Below are positions 23,083 to 31,571 of a stretch of 64,000 nt of DNA, one piece after another. The DNA is from Ensifer adhaerens. GTDB lineage: Bacteria > Pseudomonadota > Alphaproteobacteria > Rhizobiales > Rhizobiaceae. The stretch lies in NCBI RefSeq assembly GCF_002007205.1, contig NZ_LAZS01000006.1, forward strand, positions 372,001 through 436,000, read 5' to 3'. A program made the position numbers and the translations under genes. The notes under the pieces are model-generated. The model made no database searches, was not told the DNA's origin, and saw nothing but the letters and a program-made list of their open reading frames with translations. Every line of letters begins with the position of its first letter. Within the stretch, counting starts at the first letter, position 1.

Positions 23083-23136
23083 CTATCCCCGAATGATACA
23101 GCCGATGGGCACTCTCGTTTTCCCCGGTGCCCCCTT

Positions 23137-23170
23137 AAGAAAATTGCCCGGATTTTGAGGTCCGGGCAAT
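23137..23170 (-). terminator. Intercistronic terminator/attenuator between potF and potG
   Basis: A ten-base perfect stem ATTGCCCGGA / TCCGGGCAAT with an eight-base loop (23143-23170). On the minus strand it is followed by TTTTCTT. It sits 14 bases after the potF stop and 54 bases before the potG start. Partial termination here would give more binding protein than membrane complex. Confidence 0.75.
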
Positions 23171-23183
23171 TCGTTTTCCGCTC

Positions 23184-24278
23184 TTACTGGCCGGTTACGA
23201 CCTTTGTCCAGAGTCGGGTCAATACCCTCTGTTCTTTCGCCTCGAAGGGCGTCACCGTGAACAGTTTCTGCATCACCTCTTCCGTCGGATAGATGGCGGT
23301 GTCTTCCATGACGGCCTTGTCGAGGAACTGCTGCGAGGCCTTGTTGCCGTTGGCGTAGAAGACATAGTTCGACGCTTTGGCCACGACTTCGGGCTTCATC
23401 ATGTAGTTGAGGAAGGCATGCGCCTCCTCGACGTGCTGCGCATCGGCGGGGATCGCGAACATGTCGAACCACATCTGGGCGCCCTGGGACGGGATCGCGT
23501 AGTCGACGGTCACGCCGGCCTTGGCTTCGGCCGCGCGGTCGCGCGCCTGGAAGACGTCGCCGGAGAAGCCGAGCGCCAGGCAGATGTCGCCATTGGCAAG
23601 CGCGTTGATGTATTCCGACGAATGGAACTTGCGCACATAGGGGCGGACGCTTGCCAAGAGTTCAGCCGCCTTTTCGAGATCGGCCGCCTCATGGCTATCC
23701 GGGTTGAGGCCGAGATAGGCGAGCGCCGACGGCATCACGTCGGTCGGAGAATCGAGGACGTGAATGCCGCAATCCTTGAACTTCGCCGCAATCTCCGGCT
23801 TGAAGAGCACGTCCCAGCTGGGCTTCTCGTCGGTGCCAAGGATCGCCTTCATCTTCTCGACATTGTAGCCGATGCCGGTCGTGCCCCACATATAGTCGAT
23901 GGCGTATTCGTTGCCCGGATCGTACTTGGCCGTACGCTCCATGATCACGTCCCACATGTTGGACAGGTTCGGCAGCTTCGACTTGTCGAGCTTCTGGAAC
24001 ACGCCGGCGGCGATCTGCCGCTGCAGGAAGGTCGCGGTCGGAACGACGACGTCATAGCCGGAACCGCCCGCGAGCAGCTTCGTCTCGAGGATCTCGTTGG
24101 AATCGAAGACGTCGTAGACGACCTTGATGCCGGTCTCCTTGGTGAAGTCTTCCAGAATGCTGCTGTCGATATAGTCCGACCAGTTATAGACGTTGACCAC
24201 GCGCTCCTGCGCCGAGGCCAGCATGGTCGAGCCGGCCAGAACGGCTGCCGCCAGGGTTGTGACGATGAGCTTGGACAT
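23184..24278 (-). CDS. potF: Putrescine/spermidine-type ABC transporter substrate-binding protein PotF
   Basis: A 364-residue periplasmic protein with signal peptide MSKLIVTTLAAAVLAG and cleavage near ASA-QERVV. The mature start VVNVYNWSDYIDSSILEDF is the PotD/PotF hallmark, and later motifs (DYMWGTTGIGYN, LDSPTDVMPSAL, ALGFSGDVFQARDRA) line the polyamine site in homologues. The start at 24278 is supported by GAGGGGAG upstream; a longer frame to 24332 lacks such support. It heads the potFGHI operon. Putrescine is favoured as ligand over spermidine because puuAB is in the same window, but this is inference. Confidence 0.92.
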   Translation of the reverse strand: MSKLIVTTLAAAVLAGSTMLASAQERVVNVYNWSDYIDSSILEDFTKETGIKVVYDVFDSNEILETKLLAGGSGYDVVVPTATFLQRQIAAGVFQKLDKSKLPNLSNMWDVIMERTAKYDPGNEYAIDYMWGTTGIGYNVEKMKAILGTDEKPSWDVLFKPEIAAKFKDCGIHVLDSPTDVMPSALAYLGLNPDSHEAADLEKAAELLASVRPYVRKFHSSEYINALANGDICLALGFSGDVFQARDRAAEAKAGVTVDYAIPSQGAQMWFDMFAIPADAQHVEEAHAFLNYMMKPEVVAKASNYVFYANGNKASQQFLDKAVMEDTAIYPTEEVMQKLFTVTPFEAKEQRVLTRLWTKVVTGQ

Positions 24279-24612
24279 ACAACTCCCCTCTTGGTTTTCA
24301 TTTCGGGTCCGGCGTGCCGGAACTCCGTGCAATACGCTTCGCTCAGCGCCGGAGGTTAGGCATGTTTGTTGATAACCTCAAGCGCTTTCATGCCAATGTG
24401 ACGCGCCGTCGCGTCCGCCTCGCGATTTTCACAAGTCGAAGGAAAACGGGCACTTATGGCGCCAAGCGGGGCGCCGGCCTCCCACCGACCCGGCTGGCCG
24501 CCATCGCTGATCGCAGCGCTTCGGCCCGTGGACAGATCGCCATTCACGGTTGATTAACCATGACGGCCATGCGATTTTCCCGGCAGTTGTGTATCAGTAT
24601 CCAGGTGTCGTC
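24279..24612. other. Divergent promoter region between potF and desaturase gene
   Basis: About 330 bases without a supported gene. Short frames on both strands here lack ribosome-binding sites and recognisable composition. A TTG at 24550 is in frame with the desaturase but adds an N-terminus unlike the family. The region must hold the potF promoter and the desaturase promoter. I could not assign specific operator sites. Confidence 0.5.
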
Positions 24613-25581
24613 ATGGGTGAGCAGGTCGTCGGCGGGAAAAGCCGCAGGATCGATCCGAAGCAGTTGAAGCGCCTGTCGGTTCTTGAGCCGCGAAAGGCCC
24701 TTGCGGCAATCGCCTTCGACTGGGCGATGATCGCCGCGGCCATCGCCGTCAGCGAGTATTTCGGCAATGTCCTCGTCTATCTGATTGCCGTGGTGCTGAT
24801 CGCCGGACGCATGCATGCGCTCGGCTGCATGATCCACGAGGCCGCGCACTATCGCATCATCCGCAACCGGAAACTCAGCGACGGGATGAGCGACCTGCTG
24901 CTCGCCTGGCCGGTGCTTGCCACCGTCGACGGCTATCGCCAGAACCATCTCGCCCACCATCAGCATGCCAATACCGACGAGGATCCGGACTGGACGGCAA
25001 AGCTCGGCATGCCGCAATTCACCTTCCCGCAGAAGGTCGCGCGCGGCATCACCCAGTTGCTCGGCTACCTCGTCGCAGTCAATTCGCTGCGCGACATGCT
25101 GCATATGGCCAGGCGCATGGGCAAGAACGACCGCTCGACGCTGCCATACAAGATGCTGCGCCTCGGCTTCTACGTCGCCGCCGCCACGATATTCACGCTG
25201 CTCGGCATCTGGCGGGAAGTGGCGCTCTACTGGGTGGTGCCGTTCCTCACCTTCTTCTGCCTGTTCCTCTACATACGCAGCGTCGCCGAGCACTTCGGCA
25301 GCATGGACTATGGCGACGAGCTGACGAGTTCACGCACGGTCTATCCGCACGCCTGGGAGAAGCTGTTCTTCGCCCCCCACAACATCAACTACCACCTGGA
25401 GCACCATCTCTATCCCGGCGTGCCGTTCTACAATCTGCCGGAACTGCACGCGATCCTGATGCGCAACAAAGCCTATGCGGACAAGGCGCATATCACCCGC
25501 GGCTACACCACCGGGCTACCGGCGGAATGCTTCGCCGTCAACGCGCCGCTTTTGCCGAACCAACACCCCGTCAGCTACTGA
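24613..25581 (+). CDS. Membrane fatty-acid desaturase family protein
   Basis: A 322-residue integral membrane di-iron protein. The three His boxes that bind iron are complete: HEAAH at residue 75, HLAHH at 112 and HNINYHLEHH at 256. Membrane segments flank ~40-80 and ~175-215. The family includes acyl-lipid desaturases and hydroxylases; the exact substrate cannot be read from sequence. The ATG at 24613 is preferred to the upstream TTG at 24550. Its stop codon overlaps the convergent regulator gene by seven bases. Confidence 0.82.
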   Translation: MGEQVVGGKSRRIDPKQLKRLSVLEPRKALAAIAFDWAMIAAAIAVSEYFGNVLVYLIAVVLIAGRMHALGCMIHEAAHYRIIRNRKLSDGMSDLLLAWPVLATVDGYRQNHLAHHQHANTDEDPDWTAKLGMPQFTFPQKVARGITQLLGYLVAVNSLRDMLHMARRMGKNDRSTLPYKMLRLGFYVAAATIFTLLGIWREVALYWVVPFLTFFCLFLYIRSVAEHFGSMDYGDELTSSRTVYPHAWEKLFFAPHNINYHLEHHLYPGVPFYNLPELHAILMRNKAYADKAHITRGYTTGLPAECFAVNAPLLPNQHPVSY

Positions 25582-26984
25582 AAATCGAAGACGCTGAGCC
25601 CGGTCGCCATCTCGTCGAGCCCGAGCGGACGGGTGATCGGCGGCTCGGCGCGCGCCAGACACCCCTGGCGCTCGCAGAGCCGACAGGCGGCGCCGATCGC
25701 GACTGCCGGCGGCAGCGCGGAACCATAGACGGTCTCGTCGGCAAACGACGCTTCGCAGCCTAGAAGCAGGGCCGTGCGCCGGACGCGCTCGTGGAACGCC
25801 GCCTGCGGCCCCTCCAGCGTGCGCGCCACCGTCAGGAACGCAGCCCCATCGGGCATCTCGACCCGATCGACCAGCACCTGCCCCGGCATCGAAAAGGTGG
25901 CGTGGATGTTGAGCTTCGGACAGCCGCCGCCGAACTTCGCCTGGGGGAACCCCGAAGCGCCGGCCCGTCGCAGCCGGTGGCCGGCGCTGTCGATCTCCAT
26001 CAGAAAGAACGGCAGCCCTTGGGCGCCCGGCCGTTGCAGCATGGTCAGCCGGTTGGCCGCCTGTTCGAACGAGACCTGGAAACGGGCACGCAGGACATCG
26101 ATGTCGTACTTTGCCCGCTGCGCGGCGGCGAGGAAAGCAGCATAGGGCATCATCAACGCGTGCGCGCCATAGCGCGCCAGTTCGAAGCGGGCGATGCGGC
26201 GCGCTTCCGCAGTCGATAGCCGCAAGGCTGCGAGTTCGGCCATGATCGCCTCGTGGCAGGCAATCGACACGGCCTCCATGGCGATCTCGCGCAACTGATC
26301 GTAGGGCGACAACCGTTCGGAGACGAAGAGGCGCATGGAGTGCCTGTCGAAGCGACGGCGCAGGTTCGGCATGGCATGGACCGGCAGGCTGCGAACGACG
26401 AGGCCGTGTTCCTTCTTCAGCCAGGCCTTGAGCGCGCCGATGAGATCGTCACCCGGCGACAGCGCCTCGTGGAAGGTTTCCGCCGCCGCCTCGATGCCGG
26501 CAAAATAGTTCGGCCGCGCCTCGAAGGTCTCGCGTACCTCATCCATCGGCAGCCGTGTGCCGGACAGCGCCTCCATGTGCCCCTGCCCGGCCAGGAGGTC
26601 GGCCAAGTCCTTGAGGCGCGCTGCCTGCTCGCGATAGGCGCGATAGAGTTTGACGACGCCGCCGGCGGCATTGGGCGCGGCTTCCGCCACCTCGATCAGC
26701 TCCTGCTCTCCCGGCAGCTCGGCTGACAGCAGCGGATCAGCGAACACTTCGCGCAATTGCGTGAGGCTGCCACCGGTTTCGCCCTGCAATTCATCGAGAT
26801 CGACCTTGTAGACCGAGGCGAGCTTGAGCAGCAGCTGTACCGTCAATGGCCGCTGGTTGCGCTCGATCAGATTGAGGTAGGACGGCGAGATGCCGAGCGC
26901 CTCGGCCATGGCCGTCTGGGTCAGCGACAGGCCGTTGCGGATGCGCCTGACACGCGGACCGGCGAAGATCTTGTTCTCGGCCAT
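25575..26984 (-). CDS. XRE-type short-chain fatty-acyl regulator (ScfR/RamB-like)
   Basis: A 469-residue regulator. Residues 1-70 are an XRE helix-turn-helix (RIRNGLSLTQTAMAEALGIS, then PSYLNLIERNQRPLT). The middle part (~175-310) resembles an IrrE/ImmA peptidase-like domain whose HExxH is degraded to CHEAIMAE. The C-terminal region with CRLCERQGCLAR matches the zinc-ribbon-like end of the ScfR/RamB family. RamB of corynebacteria controls the glyoxylate shunt, and this gene is divergent from isocitrate lyase, so regulation of aceA is likely. A perfect inverted repeat directly before its start codon suggests autoregulation. Confidence 0.85.
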   Translation of the reverse strand: MAENKIFAGPRVRRIRNGLSLTQTAMAEALGISPSYLNLIERNQRPLTVQLLLKLASVYKVDLDELQGETGGSLTQLREVFADPLLSAELPGEQELIEVAEAAPNAAGGVVKLYRAYREQAARLKDLADLLAGQGHMEALSGTRLPMDEVRETFEARPNYFAGIEAAAETFHEALSPGDDLIGALKAWLKKEHGLVVRSLPVHAMPNLRRRFDRHSMRLFVSERLSPYDQLREIAMEAVSIACHEAIMAELAALRLSTAEARRIARFELARYGAHALMMPYAAFLAAAQRAKYDIDVLRARFQVSFEQAANRLTMLQRPGAQGLPFFLMEIDSAGHRLRRAGASGFPQAKFGGGCPKLNIHATFSMPGQVLVDRVEMPDGAAFLTVARTLEGPQAAFHERVRRTALLLGCEASFADETVYGSALPPAVAIGAACRLCERQGCLARAEPPITRPLGLDEMATGLSVFDFQ

Positions 26985-27043
26985 TTGTAACTACCTTTAC
27001 AAGCTTCGGAGCATACGGCGCTTTACATCTTTTACAAATTTAC
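26985..27043. promoter_or_regulatory. Operator cluster of TTTACA half-sites between regulator and aceA
   Basis: A perfect inverted repeat TTGTAA-N6-TTACAA occupies 26985-27002, touching the regulator's ATG. Further TTTACA copies lie at 27022-27027 and 27031-27036, and a partial TTTAC follows at about 27039-27043. An inverted copy, TGTAAAA, stands near 27128 closer to aceA. Repeated half-sites of one motif between a divergent regulator and its likely target are typical operators. The binding protein is inferred to be the adjacent ScfR/RamB-like regulator. Confidence 0.6.
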
Positions 27044-27212
27044 TTCGCGCACCTGTCAAAGGCAAGACAAGATAACCCTTTTGATCACGCCGATTCATTG
27101 TTTCCAATAGCCGAGTACCGCAGCGCAATGTAAAAACTGTCACATGAACTCGAAACACAAGACGCCACGCGACGAAAGTCGAATGGGTATCTGATTTTGC
27201 CAGGAGGAAGTA

Positions 27213-28502
<1,290 letters not shown>

Positions 28503-28621
28503 AAGCCCGGCGGGAGCGTGGCAATCCCTGCCCGCTGCGCTCCTGCCGACCCCGGTAAATGAAATGGATGCAGGCGGAAAACCGCAAGCACCTTCAGCCT
28601 CGAACCTCAAGGAGAAGTCCA

Positions 28622-28861
28622 ATGACAGTTCAGACACGCGTCAAGGAACGGGCCGAGGAACAGTCTTCGGCGATGACCCCGGACCAGCAGGCAGCAATCC
28701 GCATGGTCGCCAACGATCTGCACCGCCTCAACCAATCCGTGATGAAGGCCGTCGATGCCGGCGTTTCGGTCGAACTCGTCCGTTCGGCCCGGCACCACGG
28801 TGGCGAGGGCAACTGGGGCGACCTGCTGATCCCTGTTATCGTGACCCAGGGCCGGCCATGA
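28622..28861 (+). CDS. Small protein of unknown function downstream of aceA (79 aa)
   Basis: A 79-residue protein with a good AAGGAG box before ATG 28622. It is soluble and mostly helical, with a conserved-looking core (MVANDLHRLNQSVMKAVDAG, then VSVELVRSARHH) and a GNWGDLLIPVIV end. Similar short proteins follow isocitrate lyase genes in other rhizobia as far as I recall, but I cannot name a family or function. Frames beginning upstream at 28559 lack a ribosome-binding site and were not used. Confidence 0.65.
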   Translation: MTVQTRVKERAEEQSSAMTPDQQAAIRMVANDLHRLNQSVMKAVDAGVSVELVRSARHHGGEGNWGDLLIPVIVTQGRP

Positions 28862-29070
28862 CGCCCGCCGCAATGATGCTTGCGGCTATCCTGCTGGCAA
28901 CGCTACCGCCGCGCCGCATGGCTGTAGCCGTCAGCGCGACAGCAACCAAAAGTTGATGTTGGCAAAGTGAGAAAAAGCAGGAGAAATCGGAATGGCCGGC
29001 TCGATGCCGGCTATTCTGCGTTGCTGGCAAGGCAATGGACGCAACGAGTGCTTGCTCTCACTATTTCAAG

Positions 29071-29100
29071 TTGATCGAATCCGTTATGCCTGGCTATATT
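29071..29100 (+). promoter_or_regulatory. Sigma-70-type promoter for the LuxR-type gene
   Basis: TTGATC (29071-29076) and TATATT (29095-29100) are separated by 18 bases. Transcription would start near 29107, leaving a short leader of about 23 bases before ATG 29130. Confidence 0.5.
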
Positions 29101-29129
29101 AGATACACCTGTCTTAGGCAAAGGCACGC

Positions 29130-30239
29130 ATGTATCGTTCGACGAAACCTGCAGATACCGCCGAACTGACGGAGCTGATCTACGGCGCCGCCTTTGGCGA
29201 TTGCGGCTGGCAGGATTTTCTCGACCGGCTGACGACGACCATGCCTGGTGGGCGCTCCGCGCTCCACTACCACGATCTCACAGCGCCAGCGTCCTGCGTG
29301 CCCTATGTCTCCGGCTTTACCCCCGAGGCCATCGACCAGTTCAACAATCATTTCGCAGCGATCAATCCCTGGATACCGAAATCGGTGCTTGTGCCGGTGG
29401 GCCGCGGCCTTTCCGGCGAGCATATCGTCTCGCGCTCTGAGCTGACGAAATCGGAATTCTACAATGACTGGCTGAAGAGCCAGACCGGCTGCGAGACCAC
29501 CGTCGGCGTGACCATCGTGCGCAGCCCGACGCGGACCATGCTCCTATCAACCTGCACCTCGTCGACCGACGAGGAACTCAACCAGCAGGCGGCAGACCAG
29601 TACACGCTTCTTGCGCCGCATCTGAAGCGCGCCTTCGACTTCCTGCGGCGGCGCGACCTGATGATGGCCGAGCAGCACGAAGGCCGAACCCTGCTCGATA
29701 CGATCGGCGTCGGCGTGATCTATGTGGGCGACAATCTGCGCATCCGCTCGATGAACCACAACGCCGAACGAATGGCGGCGAACGGCGCGCCGTTCCGGGT
29801 CGCGGTCAACGGCCGTCTGTTCATGGACGAACCGCAAACCAACGCGGCGCTCGAGCTCCTGGCCTCGCCGGTCGGCACTCCGGCACAGCCGCAACTTCGC
29901 GTCGTCAGGACGGCGGAGCACGGCGCTTTCCGCATTACCTTGGTGCGGCGAAGCGCCAGCATCTTTACCGAACTTCTCGACGGACCGACCGTGGCGGTTC
30001 TGATCGAGCCTGCGACCTCGCTGCTAAGCGATCTCAGGCACGACCATCTGAAAGCCAATTACGGCCTGACGCCCGCCGAAATCCGCATCGCCTGCGGCAT
30101 CGCCGCCGGCCTGACGCTGAAGGAAATGTCGCAGGCCAACGGCGTCAGCTACGAAACGACCCGGACGCAGCTCAAGAGCATCTACGCCAAGACCCGGGTC
30201 AATTCGCAGGCAGCGCTCGTCAAACTGCTGATGCGCTGA
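29130..30239 (+). CDS. LuxR-family helix-turn-helix regulator without autoinducer domain
   Basis: A 369-residue protein. The C-terminal ~60 residues are a GerE-type helix-turn-helix (YGLTPAEIRIACGIAAGLTL, then VSYETTRTQLKSIYAKTRVN). The large N-terminal part lacks the autoinducer-binding signature. Its middle (~185-300, LLDTIGVGVIYVGDNLRIRS) looks PAS-like. Such proteins are common in rhizobia and their signals are unknown. It has its own promoter, so it is not clearly tied to aceA. It is convergent with the following LysR gene (67 bases apart). Confidence 0.8.
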   Translation: MYRSTKPADTAELTELIYGAAFGDCGWQDFLDRLTTTMPGGRSALHYHDLTAPASCVPYVSGFTPEAIDQFNNHFAAINPWIPKSVLVPVGRGLSGEHIVSRSELTKSEFYNDWLKSQTGCETTVGVTIVRSPTRTMLLSTCTSSTDEELNQQAADQYTLLAPHLKRAFDFLRRRDLMMAEQHEGRTLLDTIGVGVIYVGDNLRIRSMNHNAERMAANGAPFRVAVNGRLFMDEPQTNAALELLASPVGTPAQPQLRVVRTAEHGAFRITLVRRSASIFTELLDGPTVAVLIEPATSLLSDLRHDHLKANYGLTPAEIRIACGIAAGLTLKEMSQANGVSYETTRTQLKSIYAKTRVNSQAALVKLLMR

Positions 30240-30306
30240 CCGCAAGAGCGCGAAAGATTCAGACGGCAATGCGTTCTGCGGCGGGTCTGAAACCGATGCC
30301 ACCGCC

Positions 30307-31188
30307 TCAGTTCCGGCGCGGCCGCTTTCCGGCAAAGATATCCACGTGACTGCGCAGCAATCGGGTCATGCGATCGACAACGGTTCGTATCTCCTTGCGA
30401 TGCCGATCCTCGTTGTTCATCACGATCCATTGCCGGTGCCGGAGCGCCGGGATCTCGTCGCCGGCACGCTCCAGCATCGGATCGAGATCGCCGACGAAAC
30501 AGGGAAGCACCGCACAGCCGGCGCCGGCGCGCGCGAGATCGAGCAGCGAGCGCGGCCGCGTGACCGTGGCGACGATCCGCCCCGCTCCTCCCCCTTTCAC
30601 CTGCTCGTGCGGCCAGCGGAGATAGGCGGAGATCGCCTCCTCCTCGCCGACCGCCACCCATCGCGCGCTGGCGCTCGGCGGGGCGTTCTTCTGGCGATAG
30701 GCCGCGTAGGCGACGTCGCCGACCGGACTTGCCGCCAGATAGGCTTCCTCCGGCTCGAAGGCGCGGATGCCGATATCGGTCTCACGGTAGGCGAGGCTGG
30801 CGCGCGTTTCGCCAACCGTTATCGCCAGGCTGAAACCATCCCTTTCGGTGCAAAGAGCCGGAAAGTTCTCCGCCAGCAGCCAGGCGATCCAGGTGCCGAC
30901 AGTGATGCGGACGGTCGCGCCCTCGCCTTCCTGGCGCCAGCTCTCGACCCGGCGCGCCGCGGACTCCATTTCCTGAAGCTGCTCGAAGAGAAGTTCGCCG
31001 TCGCCGGTGAGCTGGTAGCCGGTCTGGCTGCGGGCAAACAGCGCGCGGCCCGTGCGCTCCTCAAGCTCCAGCATCCGCCGGCCGACGGTCGCCGGGCTGG
31101 AGCCGAGCGCCAACGCCGCCCCGGTAAGCCCGCCGGCGCGTGCCACGCTCATGAAACAGCGATAGATATCCCAATCCATGTCTTTCAT
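30307..31188 (-). CDS. LysR-family transcriptional regulator
   Basis: A 293-residue LysR-type regulator. The N-terminal helix-turn-helix (YRCFMSVARAGGLTGAALAL, then GSSPATVGRRMLELEE) is followed by an effector domain. That domain is shorter and of the type found in regulators that control a divergent gene. An in-frame ATG at 31179 is an alternative start. A small open frame (31278-31481) lies divergently upstream and is the only neighbour that could be a direct target. Confidence 0.82.
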   Translation of the reverse strand: MKDMDWDIYRCFMSVARAGGLTGAALALGSSPATVGRRMLELEERTGRALFARSQTGYQLTGDGELLFEQLQEMESAARRVESWRQEGEGATVRITVGTWIAWLLAENFPALCTERDGFSLAITVGETRASLAYRETDIGIRAFEPEEAYLAASPVGDVAYAAYRQKNAPPSASARWVAVGEEEAISAYLRWPHEQVKGGGAGRIVATVTRPRSLLDLARAGAGCAVLPCFVGDLDPMLERAGDEIPALRHRQWIVMNNEDRHRKEIRTVVDRMTRLLRSHVDIFAGKRPRRN

Positions 31189-31277
31189 TGGTGAAAAACA
31201 TAGAGCGATATCCGATGTATGTAAAACTGCTTTTGCTGCATAAAAGAAGTGATGCCCATCAAATAGGGAGCATCACG

Positions 31278-31481
31278 ATGGAAATGATGGCAATGGTCTA
31301 TATCGCCGACATGGCCCTGAAAACGCGCCGCTGGGACGAGGATTTCGATCCGAAACCGCCCGGCCTTCTACGTCGGACCTTCACAACACTCGCGGCCGCG
31401 GTCACCAAGCGACGCAAGAGCAGCCTCTGCGCCGATAGAAAAAGCACCGCGAAGCCCTGCGGCCACGCGGTGCAATGTTAG
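31278..31481 (+). CDS. Possible small protein divergent from LysR gene (67 aa)
   Basis: ATG 31278 follows an AGGGAG box and opens a 67-residue frame starting MEMMAMVYIADMALKTRRWD. It has no recognisable domain, a basic middle and three cysteines near the end. The upstream bases (about 31190-31270) are AT-rich and promoter-like. Coding status is uncertain; the ribosome-binding site and divergent position are the only support. Confidence 0.4.
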   Translation: MEMMAMVYIADMALKTRRWDEDFDPKPPGLLRRTFTTLAAAVTKRRKSSLCADRKSTAKPCGHAVQC

Positions 31482-31571
31482 CCCCTGCCCTTGTTATGCC
31501 GCACGGCACCGGTTGCCGTGCTTTCGGCTGGCGGTGTTGCCTGCCGCCAGCGAAACCGTCTACCGCACGCC

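Noticed and set aside
28858-28956. 32-codon frame overlapping the end of the 79-residue gene after aceA (ATGA)
   Set aside because: The overlap looks like coupling, but the peptide is short, of biased composition, and there is no other support.
28995-29011. GCCGGC-TCGAT-GCCGGC stem downstream of the small gene after aceA
   Set aside because: Short stem and no T-run; kept only as a note.
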